A DNA stretch of 36,969 nucleotides, taken from NCBI GenBank assembly GCA_934481505.1, contig CAKSPP010000001.1, forward strand, positions 1 through 36,969, given 5' to 3'. Of this stretch, positions 15,292-24,050 are shown one piece after another (the stretch's first letter is position 1; each line of letters starts with the position of its first letter). Both the position numbers and the translations under genes were made by a program. The notes beneath the pieces were generated by a model that saw only the letters and a program-made list of their open reading frames with translations, was not told where the DNA came from and ran no database searches. The DNA comes from an uncultured Eubacteriales bacterium. GTDB lineage: Bacteria > Bacillota > Clostridia > Oscillospirales > UBA644.

Positions 15292-15368
15292 TGGCGTTCC
15301 CGAGGTGATTCGAACACCCGACCTACCGCTTAGGAGGCGGTCGCTCTATCCTGCTGAGCTACGGAAAC
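15292..15368 (-). tRNA. tRNA-Arg (anticodon CCU)
   Basis: 77 bases including the encoded CCA (15294-15292 on the minus strand). The acceptor arms GTTTCCG/CGGGAAC pair with one G-T wobble and the discriminator is G. The anticodon stem ACCGC/GCGGT holds the loop CTCCTAA, giving anticodon CCU, which reads AGG. The T arm GGGTG/CACCT contains TTCGAAT. It is a single-gene unit with its own promoter and terminator. Confidence 0.97.
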
Positions 15369-15387
15369 ATACTGTTCGTTTTTTGTC

Positions 15388-15416
15388 AGTATATCATATT
15401 TCCCTTTCATTTTCAA
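15388..15416 (-). promoter_or_regulatory. Promoter of tRNA-Arg(CCU)
   Basis: Minus strand: TTGAAA (15416-15411), 17-base spacer, TATACT (15393-15388), 19 bases before the mature tRNA end. Confidence 0.8.
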
Positions 15417-15640
15417 GTGTCTTTATGTTTTTTCGGCGAAAATTACGAATTGACGGCGGCAACTGTAACACTTATATGACAAAAACTTGTACTTTTCCTT
15501 ATTTTTTGAGCGGAAGAAAGTAATTTTTCGGTAAAATTTGTGACAATTGTGTTTCAGAGAACTATTTCCTGTTGCAAAGCTTTTTTATATATGTTATTAT
15601 TAAATATAAAGAGAAGATACTCGGAAACGGAGGGTGCCCG
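15417..15640 (+). other. Intergenic leader of the glycogen operon
   Basis: About 225 bases between the tRNA promoter and glgB. The best promoter is at 15572-15600. A weaker upstream candidate is TTGACG (15450-15455), 17 bases, TATATG (15473-15478); used, it would give a leader of about 160 bases. I see no riboswitch fold, no terminator hairpin and no convincing operator palindrome here. Confidence 0.5.
15572..15600 (+). promoter_or_regulatory. Promoter of the glycogen operon
   Basis: TTGCAA (15572-15577), 17-base spacer, TATTAT (15595-15600). Transcription would start near 15607, followed by GGAGGG at 15629-15634 and the glgB ATG at 15641. Confidence 0.65.
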
Positions 15641-17563
15641 ATGGCAGAAAACAACAACATTCCCGTATTTTTATTTCATGAGGGAACCAATTTCGAAGCA
15701 TATAAATTTCTCGGGGCACATCCCTGTACCGAAAACGGCTCGGAGGGAGCGATTTTCAGAGTATGGGCTCCTGCCGCCCGCTCGGTTTCGGTCGTCGGCG
15801 ACTTCAACGAATGGGACAGAACCCGCGACCCGATGACGAGGATCAGCGAACAGGGAATTTACGAAAAATTTGTTCCGAATATCGTCCGTTACGACAGATA
15901 TATGTTCAGCGTCGAGAAAAAAGACGGGACTGTCGTAAACAAAGCCGACCCGTTCGCTTTCCACAGCGGTTCGGGCGGAGACAAATGTTCGAAATTCTAT
16001 CCGCTCGACGAATTTGCGTGGTCGGACGGAAAATGGGAAAAGAATTTTTCGAAAAAAGACCATACGAAAGAACCGATGAACATTTACGAAGTTCATCTCG
16101 GTTCTTGGAGACGCTATCCCGACGGAAACCCGTTCAGCTACCGCAAGTCGGCTCACGACCTTGTCGATTATGCAAAGGAAATGGGATATACCCATATCGA
16201 ACTTCTGCCGGTTACCGAATATCCGCTTGACGCTTCGTGGGGATACCAGGTAACGGGATATTTCGCCCCGACTTCCCGCTACGGAGTTCCCGACGATCTT
16301 AAATATTTCGTCAACCGCTGTCACGAACAGGGGCTTGCGGTTATTATGGACTGGGTTCCCGCCCATTTCCCGAAAGACGAATATGCCCTTGCGGATTTCG
16401 ACGGGGATTTCGCGTTCGAATATAAAGACAAAATAAAAAGAGAGCAGCCCTCCTGGGGCACCGTCGTTTTTGACTACGGCAAAACCGAAGTTCAGTCATT
16501 CCTTATTTCGTCGGCTCTCTATTGGCTCAACGAATATCATATAGACGGACTTCGCGTCGACGCCGTTTCGGCAATGCTCTATCTTGATTTCGGAAAGAAT
16601 ATCGGGCTTAAAAATTCGCTCGGCGGCGACGGAAACTTAGAGGCGATAGCCCTTATAAAGAAACTCAACGACGCAGTTCACGAAAGAGCTCCGGGCAAAC
16701 TTATGATAGCCGAAGAATCGACGGCTTGGCCGAAAATCACCGAAAAAACCTCTATGGGCGGTCTCGGCTTTGATTTCAAATGGAACATGGGCTGGATGAA
16801 CGACAGCCTGCGTTACCTCGAAACCGACCCGTTTTTCAGAAATTACAATCACAATAATGTGACTTTTTCGATGGTTTACGCCTATGCGGAAAAATATATT
16901 CTTCCGATATCGCACGACGAAGTGGTTCACGGCAAGAAATCTCTTCTCGATAAAAACCCCGGAAGCTACGAAGAGAAATTCGCCGGAATGAGGGCTTTCC
17001 TCGGATATATGTATACGCACGTCGGCAAGAAACTGCTTTTCATGGGTACCGAATTCGGGCAGTTCAGAGAATGGGATTATGCAAATTCTCTCGAATGGTT
17101 CATGCTCGACTATGACGCTCACGCCAAATTGCAGAATTTTGTCAAAGAGCTGAATTATTTCTATCTTGAAAATCCCGCTCTCTGGGAAGAAGACTGCGAC
17201 CCGTCGGGCTTTAACTGGATAGTCGGCGACGACAATAAGCAGAATATTCTCGTCTATGAACGCAAATGTAAAAAAGAAGACCTTATCGTCGCGATAAACT
17301 TCTCGCCGGTGACCCGTGAAAATTACGAATTCGGGCTTCCCTCCGCAGGCGTTTACTCCGAAGTCTTTTCGTCGGAAAACAAAGATTTCGGCGGCAGCGG
17401 AAACAATCCGGGCGACATAAAAGCGGAGAAAAAACCGATGCACGGAATGAATTATTCGGGTAAAGTAAAAATTCCCGCACTTTCCGTTTCAATCTGGAAA
17501 AAGAAAACACTGACTAAAAATAAATTCGGAATACAGAAGATTTCAGGGAGGGACAGCAAATGA
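15641..17563 (+). CDS. glgB: 1,4-alpha-glucan (glycogen) branching enzyme
   Basis: 640 residues, GH13 family. It cuts alpha-1,4 chains and rejoins them as alpha-1,6 branches in glycogen. The start at 15641 follows GGAGGG; an in-frame ATG at 15572 lies in the promoter and adds 23 unlikely residues. Residues about 15-110 are the CBM48 beta-sandwich (GAIFRVWAPAARSVSVVGDF). The GH13 barrel follows, with nucleophile Asp307 (GLRVDAVSAMLY), acid Glu358 (IAEESTAWP) and stabiliser Asp426 (PISHDEVVHG). The DEVVHGK motif is specific to branching enzymes. The stop overlaps glgC (ATGA), so the operon is translationally coupled. Length is normal for Gram-positive GlgB. Confidence 0.96.
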   Translation: MAENNNIPVFLFHEGTNFEAYKFLGAHPCTENGSEGAIFRVWAPAARSVSVVGDFNEWDRTRDPMTRISEQGIYEKFVPNIVRYDRYMFSVEKKDGTVVNKADPFAFHSGSGGDKCSKFYPLDEFAWSDGKWEKNFSKKDHTKEPMNIYEVHLGSWRRYPDGNPFSYRKSAHDLVDYAKEMGYTHIELLPVTEYPLDASWGYQVTGYFAPTSRYGVPDDLKYFVNRCHEQGLAVIMDWVPAHFPKDEYALADFDGDFAFEYKDKIKREQPSWGTVVFDYGKTEVQSFLISSALYWLNEYHIDGLRVDAVSAMLYLDFGKNIGLKNSLGGDGNLEAIALIKKLNDAVHERAPGKLMIAEESTAWPKITEKTSMGGLGFDFKWNMGWMNDSLRYLETDPFFRNYNHNNVTFSMVYAYAEKYILPISHDEVVHGKKSLLDKNPGSYEEKFAGMRAFLGYMYTHVGKKLLFMGTEFGQFREWDYANSLEWFMLDYDAHAKLQNFVKELNYFYLENPALWEEDCDPSGFNWIVGDDNKQNILVYERKCKKEDLIVAINFSPVTRENYEFGLPSAGVYSEVFSSENKDFGGSGNNPGDIKAEKKPMHGMNYSGKVKIPALSVSIWKKKTLTKNKFGIQKISGRDSK

Positions 17564-18765
17564 TTCAAAAGAAAAAATGTATCGCGATGCTTCTCGCGGG
17601 AGGACAGGGTAGCAGGCTCCATGTCTTAACGAAGAACGTCGCAAAACCCGCCGTTCCTTTCGGCGGCAAATACAGAATAATAGACTTTCCGCTTTCAAAC
17701 TGCATAAATTCAAATATTTCGGTCGTCGGCGTCTTGACGCAGTATCAGCCGCTGGCTCTTAACCGCTATATAAGAAACGGACAGCCGTGGGACCTTGACA
17801 GACTTTACGGAGGCGTTTATATCCTGCCGCCGTATCAGAGAAAAGCTGGTTCGCAGTGGTACGAGGGAACAGCGAACGCGATATATCAGAATATCGGCTT
17901 TATAGAACAGTACGACCCCGAATATGTCCTTATCCTTTCGGGCGACCATATCTATACTATGGACTATTCGAAGATGCTCGCTTTCCACGAAGAAAGAAAC
18001 GCCGATATAACGATTGCTGTCATCGACGTTCCGAAAGAAGAGGCTTCCCGTTTCGGAATAGTCTGCACCGAAGACGGCGAAAAGATAAACGGATTCCAGG
18101 AAAAGCCGAAAGAACCCCGTTCGACGCTCGCTTCAATGGGAATATACATATTCCGCTGGGATAAACTCAAAAAATATCTTATCGAAGACGAAAAAGACGA
18201 AACTTCTTCAAAGGATTTCGGCAAAAACGTTATTCCGAAGATGCTCGAAAACGGCGAAAGAATGTACGCCTACGCCTTTGACGGCTATTGGAAAGACGTC
18301 GGGACTATCGAAAGTCTTTGGGAAGCGAATATGGATATCCTCTATAATTCGAACCTTAATTTAAGCGACCCCGACTGGAAAATATATGCAAGAAACCCTG
18401 TCGCTCCTCCGCATTACGCAGGCAAAAACGCCGAAACGGTAAATTCGATAGTTTCGGAGGGCAGCGAACTTAACGGAAAAATAAGGGATTCCGTAATTTT
18501 CTATGAAGTTGAGACAGAAGAAGATTCCGTTATTGAAAGTTCGGTTGTAATGCAACACGCCGTGATAAAGAAAGGTGCGAAAGTTTACAACGCGATAATC
18601 GCACAGAACGTCGAAATAGGCGAAAACGCCGTCGTCGGCGAACCCTGTGAAAGCTGCACCGAAAGAAAAATAACCGTTATCGGTGCGGACAGCAAAATAT
18701 TGCCGGGCGAAACAATCAAAGCCGGCGAAATAATCGACAGAAGCGAGGAGGGAGACATATTATGA
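17560..18765 (+). CDS. glgC: Glucose-1-phosphate adenylyltransferase, catalytic subunit
   Basis: 401 residues. It makes ADP-glucose from ATP and glucose-1-phosphate, the committed step to glycogen. The N-terminal nucleotidyltransferase domain has LLAGGQGSRL (residues 11-20), KPAVPFGGKYRIIDFPLSN (about 29-47), LSGDHIYTMDY and the FQEKP sugar-phosphate motif, then DGYWKDVGTIESLWEAN. The C-terminal part is a left-handed beta-helix of hexapeptide-like repeats. The active-site motif AGGQGSRL is intact, in contrast with the next gene, so this is the catalytic partner. It overlaps glgB and glgD by 4 bases each. Confidence 0.96.
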   Translation: MIQKKKCIAMLLAGGQGSRLHVLTKNVAKPAVPFGGKYRIIDFPLSNCINSNISVVGVLTQYQPLALNRYIRNGQPWDLDRLYGGVYILPPYQRKAGSQWYEGTANAIYQNIGFIEQYDPEYVLILSGDHIYTMDYSKMLAFHEERNADITIAVIDVPKEEASRFGIVCTEDGEKINGFQEKPKEPRSTLASMGIYIFRWDKLKKYLIEDEKDETSSKDFGKNVIPKMLENGERMYAYAFDGYWKDVGTIESLWEANMDILYNSNLNLSDPDWKIYARNPVAPPHYAGKNAETVNSIVSEGSELNGKIRDSVIFYEVETEEDSVIESSVVMQHAVIKKGAKVYNAIIAQNVEIGENAVVGEPCESCTERKITVIGADSKILPGETIKAGEIIDRSEEGDIL

Positions 18766-19874
18766 ACGCGATAGGAATTATCTTTTCGAATATCCACGAC
18801 AATCACCTTCCCGAATTCACAAAAGAACGCACTTTCGGAGCGGTTCCTTTCGGCGGAAGATACAGACTTATCGACTTCGTTCTTTCGAATATGACGAACT
18901 CCGGAATAACGACGGTCGGCGTTGTCGCCCGCAACAATTACCATTCCCTCACAAGCCACCTCGGAAGCGGCAAGGAATGGGACCTTTCGAGAAAATTCGG
19001 CGGACTTACCATTTATCCGCCTTACAGCACGACTTCCGGCAGATCGCTTTACACCGGCAGGCTCGAAGCCCTCAAAAACGTATATAACTATATCGCAAGG
19101 GCAAGAGAAGACTATGTCGTGCTTTCCGACTGCGACGTCGTCTGCAATATGGATTACGCCGAAGTGCTGCGTTTCCATAAAGAAAATAACGCCGATATCA
19201 CGGCGGTTTATCACAAGGTCGATATAAGCGAATTTTCGGGCGAAAAGCTCGTCACCTATAAGATCACCGACGGAAACAGAGTGAAAACTCACGTCGGCGG
19301 ACATCCGACAGGCGTTCAGAACCTTTCGATGTCGATGTGGCTTCTGAAAAAAGAACTTCTTCTCAAAATAATCGACGAGGCTCTCGCAACGGGGCTTCAA
19401 AGCTTTGAAAGAGATATTCTCGCGGTCAACGCCGCCGACCTCAAAATAGTCGGTTACGAATTTACGGGATATGCAAGACAGATCGTTTCTACCCCCGACT
19501 TTTTCAGAGCAAACCTCGAACTTCTCGACAGAAAAGTAAGAGACGAACTTTGCCAGAAAGACAGACCTATCTACACGAGAGTTTACGACGCCGCACCCGC
19601 AAGATATATGAACGGTGCGTCGGTCAAAAACTCCCTTATCGCAAACGGGGCTGTTATTATGGGAACCGTTGAAAACTGCGTTCTCGGAAGAGAAGTTTAT
19701 GTCGCGAAAAATACCGTTGTCAAAAATTCCGTCATAATGCACGGAGCAATAATCAACGAAAACTGCGTTGTAAACAACTGTATTCTCGACAAAAAGACGG
19801 TCGTCCGCCCCGGACAGACGCTTTCGGGAACCGAAAACTATCCGTTTGTCGCGGTCAAAGGCAGCATTATATAA
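18762..19874 (+). CDS. glgD: GlgD subunit of glucose-1-phosphate adenylyltransferase
   Basis: A 370-residue GlgC relative. The PFGGRYRLIDFVLSNMTNSG block and C-terminal beta-helix repeats (NGASVKNSLIANG onwards) are kept. The N-terminal nucleotide-binding loop AGGxGxRL of GlgC is missing: the equivalent stretch reads IFSNIHDNHLPEF. The SGDH of GlgC is SDCD here. It is therefore almost certainly the non-catalytic or regulatory partner, as in the Bacillus subtilis glgBCDAP operon, where GlgD enhances GlgC. It starts by ATGA overlap with glgC and is followed after 10 bases by glgA. Confidence 0.93.
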   Translation: MNAIGIIFSNIHDNHLPEFTKERTFGAVPFGGRYRLIDFVLSNMTNSGITTVGVVARNNYHSLTSHLGSGKEWDLSRKFGGLTIYPPYSTTSGRSLYTGRLEALKNVYNYIARAREDYVVLSDCDVVCNMDYAEVLRFHKENNADITAVYHKVDISEFSGEKLVTYKITDGNRVKTHVGGHPTGVQNLSMSMWLLKKELLLKIIDEALATGLQSFERDILAVNAADLKIVGYEFTGYARQIVSTPDFFRANLELLDRKVRDELCQKDRPIYTRVYDAAPARYMNGASVKNSLIANGAVIMGTVENCVLGREVYVAKNTVVKNSVIMHGAIINENCVVNNCILDKKTVVRPGQTLSGTENYPFVAVKGSII

Positions 19875-19884
19875 GGAGACATCA

Positions 19885-21318
19885 ATGAAAATACTTTTTA
19901 CGGCGTCGGAATGTTATCCTTTTGCGGTTTCGGGAGGCCTCGGCGATGTTATAGGAGCTTTGCCGAAAGCTCTTGCGAAAATCGAGGGCGAAAATAACGA
20001 TGTGAGAGTCGTTTTGCCGCTCTATAAAAAAACCGCCGAAAATTTCAAGTCGGAAATGACCTATAAATTCGACTTTATGCTCCCCCTTGCTTGGAGAAGC
20101 ATATATTGCGGCGTTTTCGAACTGAAAAAAGACGGCGTGACCTATTATTTTATCGATAACGAACATTATTTCAAACGCGACGGACTTTACGGATTTTACG
20201 ACGACGGCGAACGCTTTTCGTTCTTTTCGAAAGCGTGCCTCGAAATTCTCGAAAGGCTCGATTTCTACCCCGATATAATCCATTCGCACGATTGGCACAC
20301 CGCTCTTGTCCCGATTCTTTTCAAAAGATATTATAAATGGAAGAACGAATTTTCGGCGACCAAAGCGATTTTCACGATACACAACATTCAGTATCAGGGA
20401 CAGTACGACGAAGCAATTTTGGGCGACGTTTTCGGACTCGGAGAGGGAGATCGCGACACCGTCACCTTTAACGGCTGCATAAACCTTATGAAAGGGGCAA
20501 TCGTCGCTGCCGACAAGGTAAACACCGTAAGCCCGAACTACGCGAGAGAACTGACATATCCCTATTACGCTCACGGACTTTCCGCGATAATAAGGGAACA
20601 TCAGTATAAATTCTGCGGAATTCTGAACGGGATTGATAACGACAGAATAAACCCTGAAACGAATCCGCATCTTTACGCGAATTTCAACTACCGTTCCCCT
20701 GCGAAAATGGCTTTCAACAAAAAGAAATTGCAGGAAGAAATGAACCTGCCGCAGGACGACACCGTCCCTGTTGTCGCGATAATTTCGAGACTTGTTTCCC
20801 ACAAAGGTATCGACCTTGTACGCGGAATTTTCTCGCAGCTTATGGATATGCCGTTGCAGCTTGTCGTTCTCGGAACGGGCGACAGAGAATACGAAGACTT
20901 TTTCAGATACGCCGCAAGCCGCTACAAAGGCAAACTCGAAGTGAGAATTACCTTTGACGGAGCTCTTGCCGACAGGATTTACGGCGGGGCGGATATGATT
21001 TTAATGCCGTCGAAGAGCGAACCGTGCGGACTTGTCCAGATGATTGCCCTGCGTTACGGAACAATTCCCATTGTCAGGGAAACGGGCGGCTTAAAAGACA
21101 GCATTACCGATGTTCAGTACGGCGGAAACGGTTTTTCGTTCCCCGATTATAACGCCCACGAGCTGCTTTACACCGTCGGAAGAGCCGTCGATATGTTCAG
21201 AAACGACAAAGACGGCTGGAAAGCTCTCAAAAAGAAAGCGATGAAATGCGATTTCGGTTGGGATAAAGCCGCCGGAAACTATTTCGACTTTTATAAAGAC
21301 GCTCTCGGTATTAAATAA
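19885..21318 (+). CDS. glgA: Glycogen (starch) synthase, ADP-glucose type
   Basis: 477 residues, GT5 family with two Rossmann domains. It adds glucose from ADP-glucose to alpha-1,4 chains. The start at 19885 follows AAGGAGA, which begins at the glgD stop. Seen are KILFTASECYPF, the GGLGDVIGALPKAL loop (17-30), DWHTALVP, HNIQYQGQY, and the C-terminal SEPCGLVQ donor-site block and TGGLKDS. One oddity: the first-loop KxGGL of most GT5 enzymes reads V15-S-G-G-L, so the Lys that contacts ADP-glucose in Escherichia coli (Lys15) is Val. The rest of the active site looks normal, so activity is still expected. The gene ends at a terminator. Confidence 0.95.
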   Translation: MKILFTASECYPFAVSGGLGDVIGALPKALAKIEGENNDVRVVLPLYKKTAENFKSEMTYKFDFMLPLAWRSIYCGVFELKKDGVTYYFIDNEHYFKRDGLYGFYDDGERFSFFSKACLEILERLDFYPDIIHSHDWHTALVPILFKRYYKWKNEFSATKAIFTIHNIQYQGQYDEAILGDVFGLGEGDRDTVTFNGCINLMKGAIVAADKVNTVSPNYARELTYPYYAHGLSAIIREHQYKFCGILNGIDNDRINPETNPHLYANFNYRSPAKMAFNKKKLQEEMNLPQDDTVPVVAIISRLVSHKGIDLVRGIFSQLMDMPLQLVVLGTGDREYEDFFRYAASRYKGKLEVRITFDGALADRIYGGADMILMPSKSEPCGLVQMIALRYGTIPIVRETGGLKDSITDVQYGGNGFSFPDYNAHELLYTVGRAVDMFRNDKDGWKALKKKAMKCDFGWDKAAGNYFDFYKDALGIK

Positions 21319-21320
21319 TA

Positions 21321-21344
21321 AAAAAAGCCCTGCGGGGCTTTTTT
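21321..21344 (+). terminator. Terminator between glgA and the GH13 gene
   Basis: AAAAAAGCCC (21321-21330), TGCG loop, GGGCTTTTTT (21335-21344). It starts after the glgA stop and ends 16 bases before the next start. No new promoter fits in that gap, so the amylase gene must rely on readthrough. Confidence 0.88.
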
Positions 21345-21360
21345 AATGCAAAGGAAAAGT

Positions 21361-23181
21361 ATGTTTTTATTCAACGCAAACGACAAATTTCATAAAAATC
21401 CCGCAGGGGCTGCGGAAAGCGAAACCCCGATCTCTTTCAAAGTTGTGATTTCGCGAAGAGAGGCTTTGACCGACGTTTATCTGATGTTCAGCGAAGACAA
21501 AAAGCCTGCCGAAAAAATCAGAATGACGCTTGACACAAGCTACGCGGGAACGGATTTTTACACCGCCGAAATTCCGCCGCTCACCCCCGGAATTTATTGG
21601 TACACCTTTATTGCCGAAAAAAACGGACAGGAGACTGTCTACGGCAGAGGGGAAGACGGCACCGCCGTCAAAAACGGAAAAGCGTGGCAGCAGACGGTCT
21701 ACCAAAAAGGGTGGAACGCCGCCCCCGAATTCGCGGGAAAAATAATTTATCAGATTTTCCCCGACCGCTTTTTCAAAAAAGGCACGCCGCCGCTTCCCGA
21801 ACGGAAAAAATATGTAAAATTCAAAAATCCCGACGAACTTCCGAACTATATAAGGGAAGCAAACGGCGACCTTGATACCTCCGACTTTTTCGGCGGAACG
21901 CTTCGCGGAATCGAAGAAAAACTGCCGTATATCGCCTCTCTCGGAGCGGAAATAATTTATCTCAATCCGATTTTCGAGGCTCATTCAAACCACCGCTACG
22001 ACACCGCCGACTATACGAAAATCGACCCCGTTCTCGGAAACGAAGAGGATTTTTCGTCGCTCTGTAAAACCGCCGGGAAGTACGGAATAAAAATAATTCT
22101 GGACGGCGTTTTTTCGCATACCGGCGACGACAGCATTTATTTCAACCGCTACGGAACTTACCCCGATGTCGGAGCGTATCAGTCGCAAAGTTCTCCGTAT
22201 TATAAATGGTACACCTTTCAGGAGTTTCCCGACAGATATTCGTCATGGTGGGGAATTAAAATCTTACCCGAAGTCAATGAAACCGAGCCCGACTATCTCG
22301 AATATATGACTGGCAAAGGCGGCGTGCTTGAAAAATGGCTCCGTCTCGGAGCTTCGGGATACAGGCTCGATGTTGCGGACGAACTTCCCGACGAATTTCT
22401 CGACGCACTTTATAAAACCGTCAAAACCGTAAAAAAGGACGCCTATGTCGTCGGCGAAGTCTGGGAAGACGCGACAAATAAAGAGGATAACGGCAGACGC
22501 CGCAAATATCTTCAGGGCGGCGAAATGGACGGCGTTATGAACTACGTCTTAAAGGACGCCCTTATCGAATTTCTGAATTCGGGAAACGCCGAAAAGCTTT
22601 CGGACGCGATAAATCTGTTAAAGGAAAACTATCCGAAGCCGTCGCTTTCCTGCCTTATGAACATTATCGGCTCGCACGACACGAAACGAATCCTTTCGGT
22701 TCTCGGCGGCGTAAAAACCGACGACTGCGACTATGAGGGGCAGGCAAAGGAAAGGCTTTTGCCAAAAGAAAGAGAGACCGCAATAAAAAAACTCATGCTC
22801 GGCTGGTTTATTTTAACAACTCTTCCGGGCTGCCCGACCGTTTTTTACGGAGACGAGGCGGGCGTCGAGGGGCTTCGCGACCCTTTGAACCGCAAATATT
22901 TCCCGTGGGGAAAAGAGGATAAAATCTTGCTTTCGCACTACCGCAAAATGGGAGATATTCGCAAAAACACCCCCGAACTCAAAGCGGGAGAGGTCGAAAC
23001 CGTCCTTTGCGAAAATTCGCTTTTTGTCTATTCAAGAAACGGACTTGTCGCCGTCTGCAACGGCAAAAACGCCGAAGACGAACTCTACCTCGACCGCGAT
23101 TTTTCAGACCTTGTATCGGGCAAAAAAATAAAAGCGGGAACCCTTACTCTCCCGCCCTATTCGTTCTTTTTGCTTAAATAG
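21361..23181 (+). CDS. GH13 family glycoside hydrolase (neopullulanase/cyclomaltodextrinase-like)
   Basis: 606 residues. A starch-binding-like N-terminal domain (about 1-115) precedes the GH13 barrel, which opens with IIYQIFPDRFF (128-138). The catalytic triad is Asp337 (GYRLDVAD), Glu366 (VVGEVWED) and Asp440 (GSHDTKR). GGTLRGIEEKLPYI and the LNPIFEAHSNHRYDTADY block are typical of the neopullulanase, maltogenic amylase and cyclomaltodextrinase group. There is no signal peptide, so it should act on internal glucans. I chose ATG 21361, 5 bases after AAGGA (21351-21355), over the in-frame ATG at 21346 that touches the terminator. Placed where many Firmicutes have glgP, it probably serves glycogen breakdown. 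Exact bond specificity is uncertain. Confidence 0.9.
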   Translation: MFLFNANDKFHKNPAGAAESETPISFKVVISRREALTDVYLMFSEDKKPAEKIRMTLDTSYAGTDFYTAEIPPLTPGIYWYTFIAEKNGQETVYGRGEDGTAVKNGKAWQQTVYQKGWNAAPEFAGKIIYQIFPDRFFKKGTPPLPERKKYVKFKNPDELPNYIREANGDLDTSDFFGGTLRGIEEKLPYIASLGAEIIYLNPIFEAHSNHRYDTADYTKIDPVLGNEEDFSSLCKTAGKYGIKIILDGVFSHTGDDSIYFNRYGTYPDVGAYQSQSSPYYKWYTFQEFPDRYSSWWGIKILPEVNETEPDYLEYMTGKGGVLEKWLRLGASGYRLDVADELPDEFLDALYKTVKTVKKDAYVVGEVWEDATNKEDNGRRRKYLQGGEMDGVMNYVLKDALIEFLNSGNAEKLSDAINLLKENYPKPSLSCLMNIIGSHDTKRILSVLGGVKTDDCDYEGQAKERLLPKERETAIKKLMLGWFILTTLPGCPTVFYGDEAGVEGLRDPLNRKYFPWGKEDKILLSHYRKMGDIRKNTPELKAGEVETVLCENSLFVYSRNGLVAVCNGKNAEDELYLDRDFSDLVSGKKIKAGTLTLPPYSFFLLK

Positions 23182-23184
23182 GAA

Positions 23185-23207
23185 AAGGTGCTGCATTGCA
23201 GCACCTT
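23185..23207. terminator. Bidirectional terminator
   Basis: AAGGTGCTGC (23185-23194), ATT loop, GCAGCACCTT (23198-23207), followed by ATAATTTTATT. It separates the convergent GH13 and deacetylase genes. The T-run is imperfect on the plus strand. Confidence 0.8.
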
Positions 23208-23213
23208 ATAATT

Positions 23214-24050
23214 TTATTCGGGTAAAAATTCATCAAGAGTGCCGAAAGTGTAGCCCTCGCTTTTCCAGGTTGTTATCAGCTCTTCCAGAATCTTGGAATT
23301 TGTCTCCGACGTCGAATGAAGAAGGACGATAGCGCCGTCGTGGATACGCGAATTCAGCTTCTTTATCGACTCTCCGGGGTCGGGCTGGTCGCTGTTGTTC
23401 CAGTCGAGATATGCAAGGCTCCAGAAGACGGTCGTATATCCCATTTCGTTCGCCATTTTTAAGTTTTCTACGCTGAATTTGCCCTGCGGCGGACGGTACA
23501 GGCGAAGCATTTTTTTTGTTGTTATCGTGTTGTAAAGGCTTTCGACCTCTTCAAGTTCCTTTCGGAAAGCCTCTTTGTCCGCGATTTTGGACATATCTGG
23601 GTGGGTATAGGTATGGTTTCCGACGATATGCCCCTCGTTTACCATTCTTTCGACAAGTGCGGGCTGCGTTTTGAGGTAATGCCCGACGAGGAAAAAGGTC
23701 GCTTTGGTATCGGTCTTTTTTAAGGTGTCGAGAATCGTTTCGGTGTATCCGTTTTCATAGCCCGCGTCAAAGGTGAGATAAATTTTCTTCTGCGAGGTGT
23801 CCCCGATAAAATACGCTCCGTACTGCTTTAATTCCTCCGCCGAAACATTTCCCTGGGGAGCTGTGTTTTCCTTTCCGAAAGAAAGCCCCCAATCGCTGAC
23901 AGCCTCTTTCGTTTTCGGGAAAGAAACGCCGTAGCAGGCGAAAAGCAGAACGGCAAAGGCACAGGCAAGGGTGCAGAGAGTTATCTCCTGCCAACGCCCG
24001 TCGATAAATTTCAGAACGGTCTTTATCCCTCTTTTAAGTTTTTCTTTCAT
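23214..24050 (-). CDS. Polysaccharide deacetylase, PdaA-like (muramic delta-lactam type)
   Basis: 278 residues: a short basic N-terminus, one membrane segment (about 23-42), then a NodB-type deacetylase domain. Motif 1 is TFDAGYENGYT (93-103). Most NodB enzymes have TFDDG, whereas Bacillus subtilis PdaA has TFDNGYENGYT, so the changed second Asp plus YENGYT point to the PdaA group. Motif 2 is His146-xxx-His150 and motif 3 is RPPQGKFS (186-193). PdaA removes the N-acetyl group of muramic acid in spore cortex on the way to the delta-lactam. A similar wall role is likely here and hints at a spore-forming lineage, but that is inference. The start overlaps the preceding deacetylase gene by 4 bases. 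Confidence 0.88.
   Translation of the reverse strand: MKEKLKRGIKTVLKFIDGRWQEITLCTLACAFAVLLFACYGVSFPKTKEAVSDWGLSFGKENTAPQGNVSAEELKQYGAYFIGDTSQKKIYLTFDAGYENGYTETILDTLKKTDTKATFFLVGHYLKTQPALVERMVNEGHIVGNHTYTHPDMSKIADKEAFRKELEEVESLYNTITTKKMLRLYRPPQGKFSVENLKMANEMGYTTVFWSLAYLDWNNSDQPDPGESIKKLNSRIHDGAIVLLHSTSETNSKILEELITTWKSEGYTFGTLDEFLPE

Noticed and set aside
18585..19742. A 385-codon minus-strand frame opposite glgD
   Set aside because: No ribosome site or motif; glgD on the plus strand is well supported. Same codon-bias effect.
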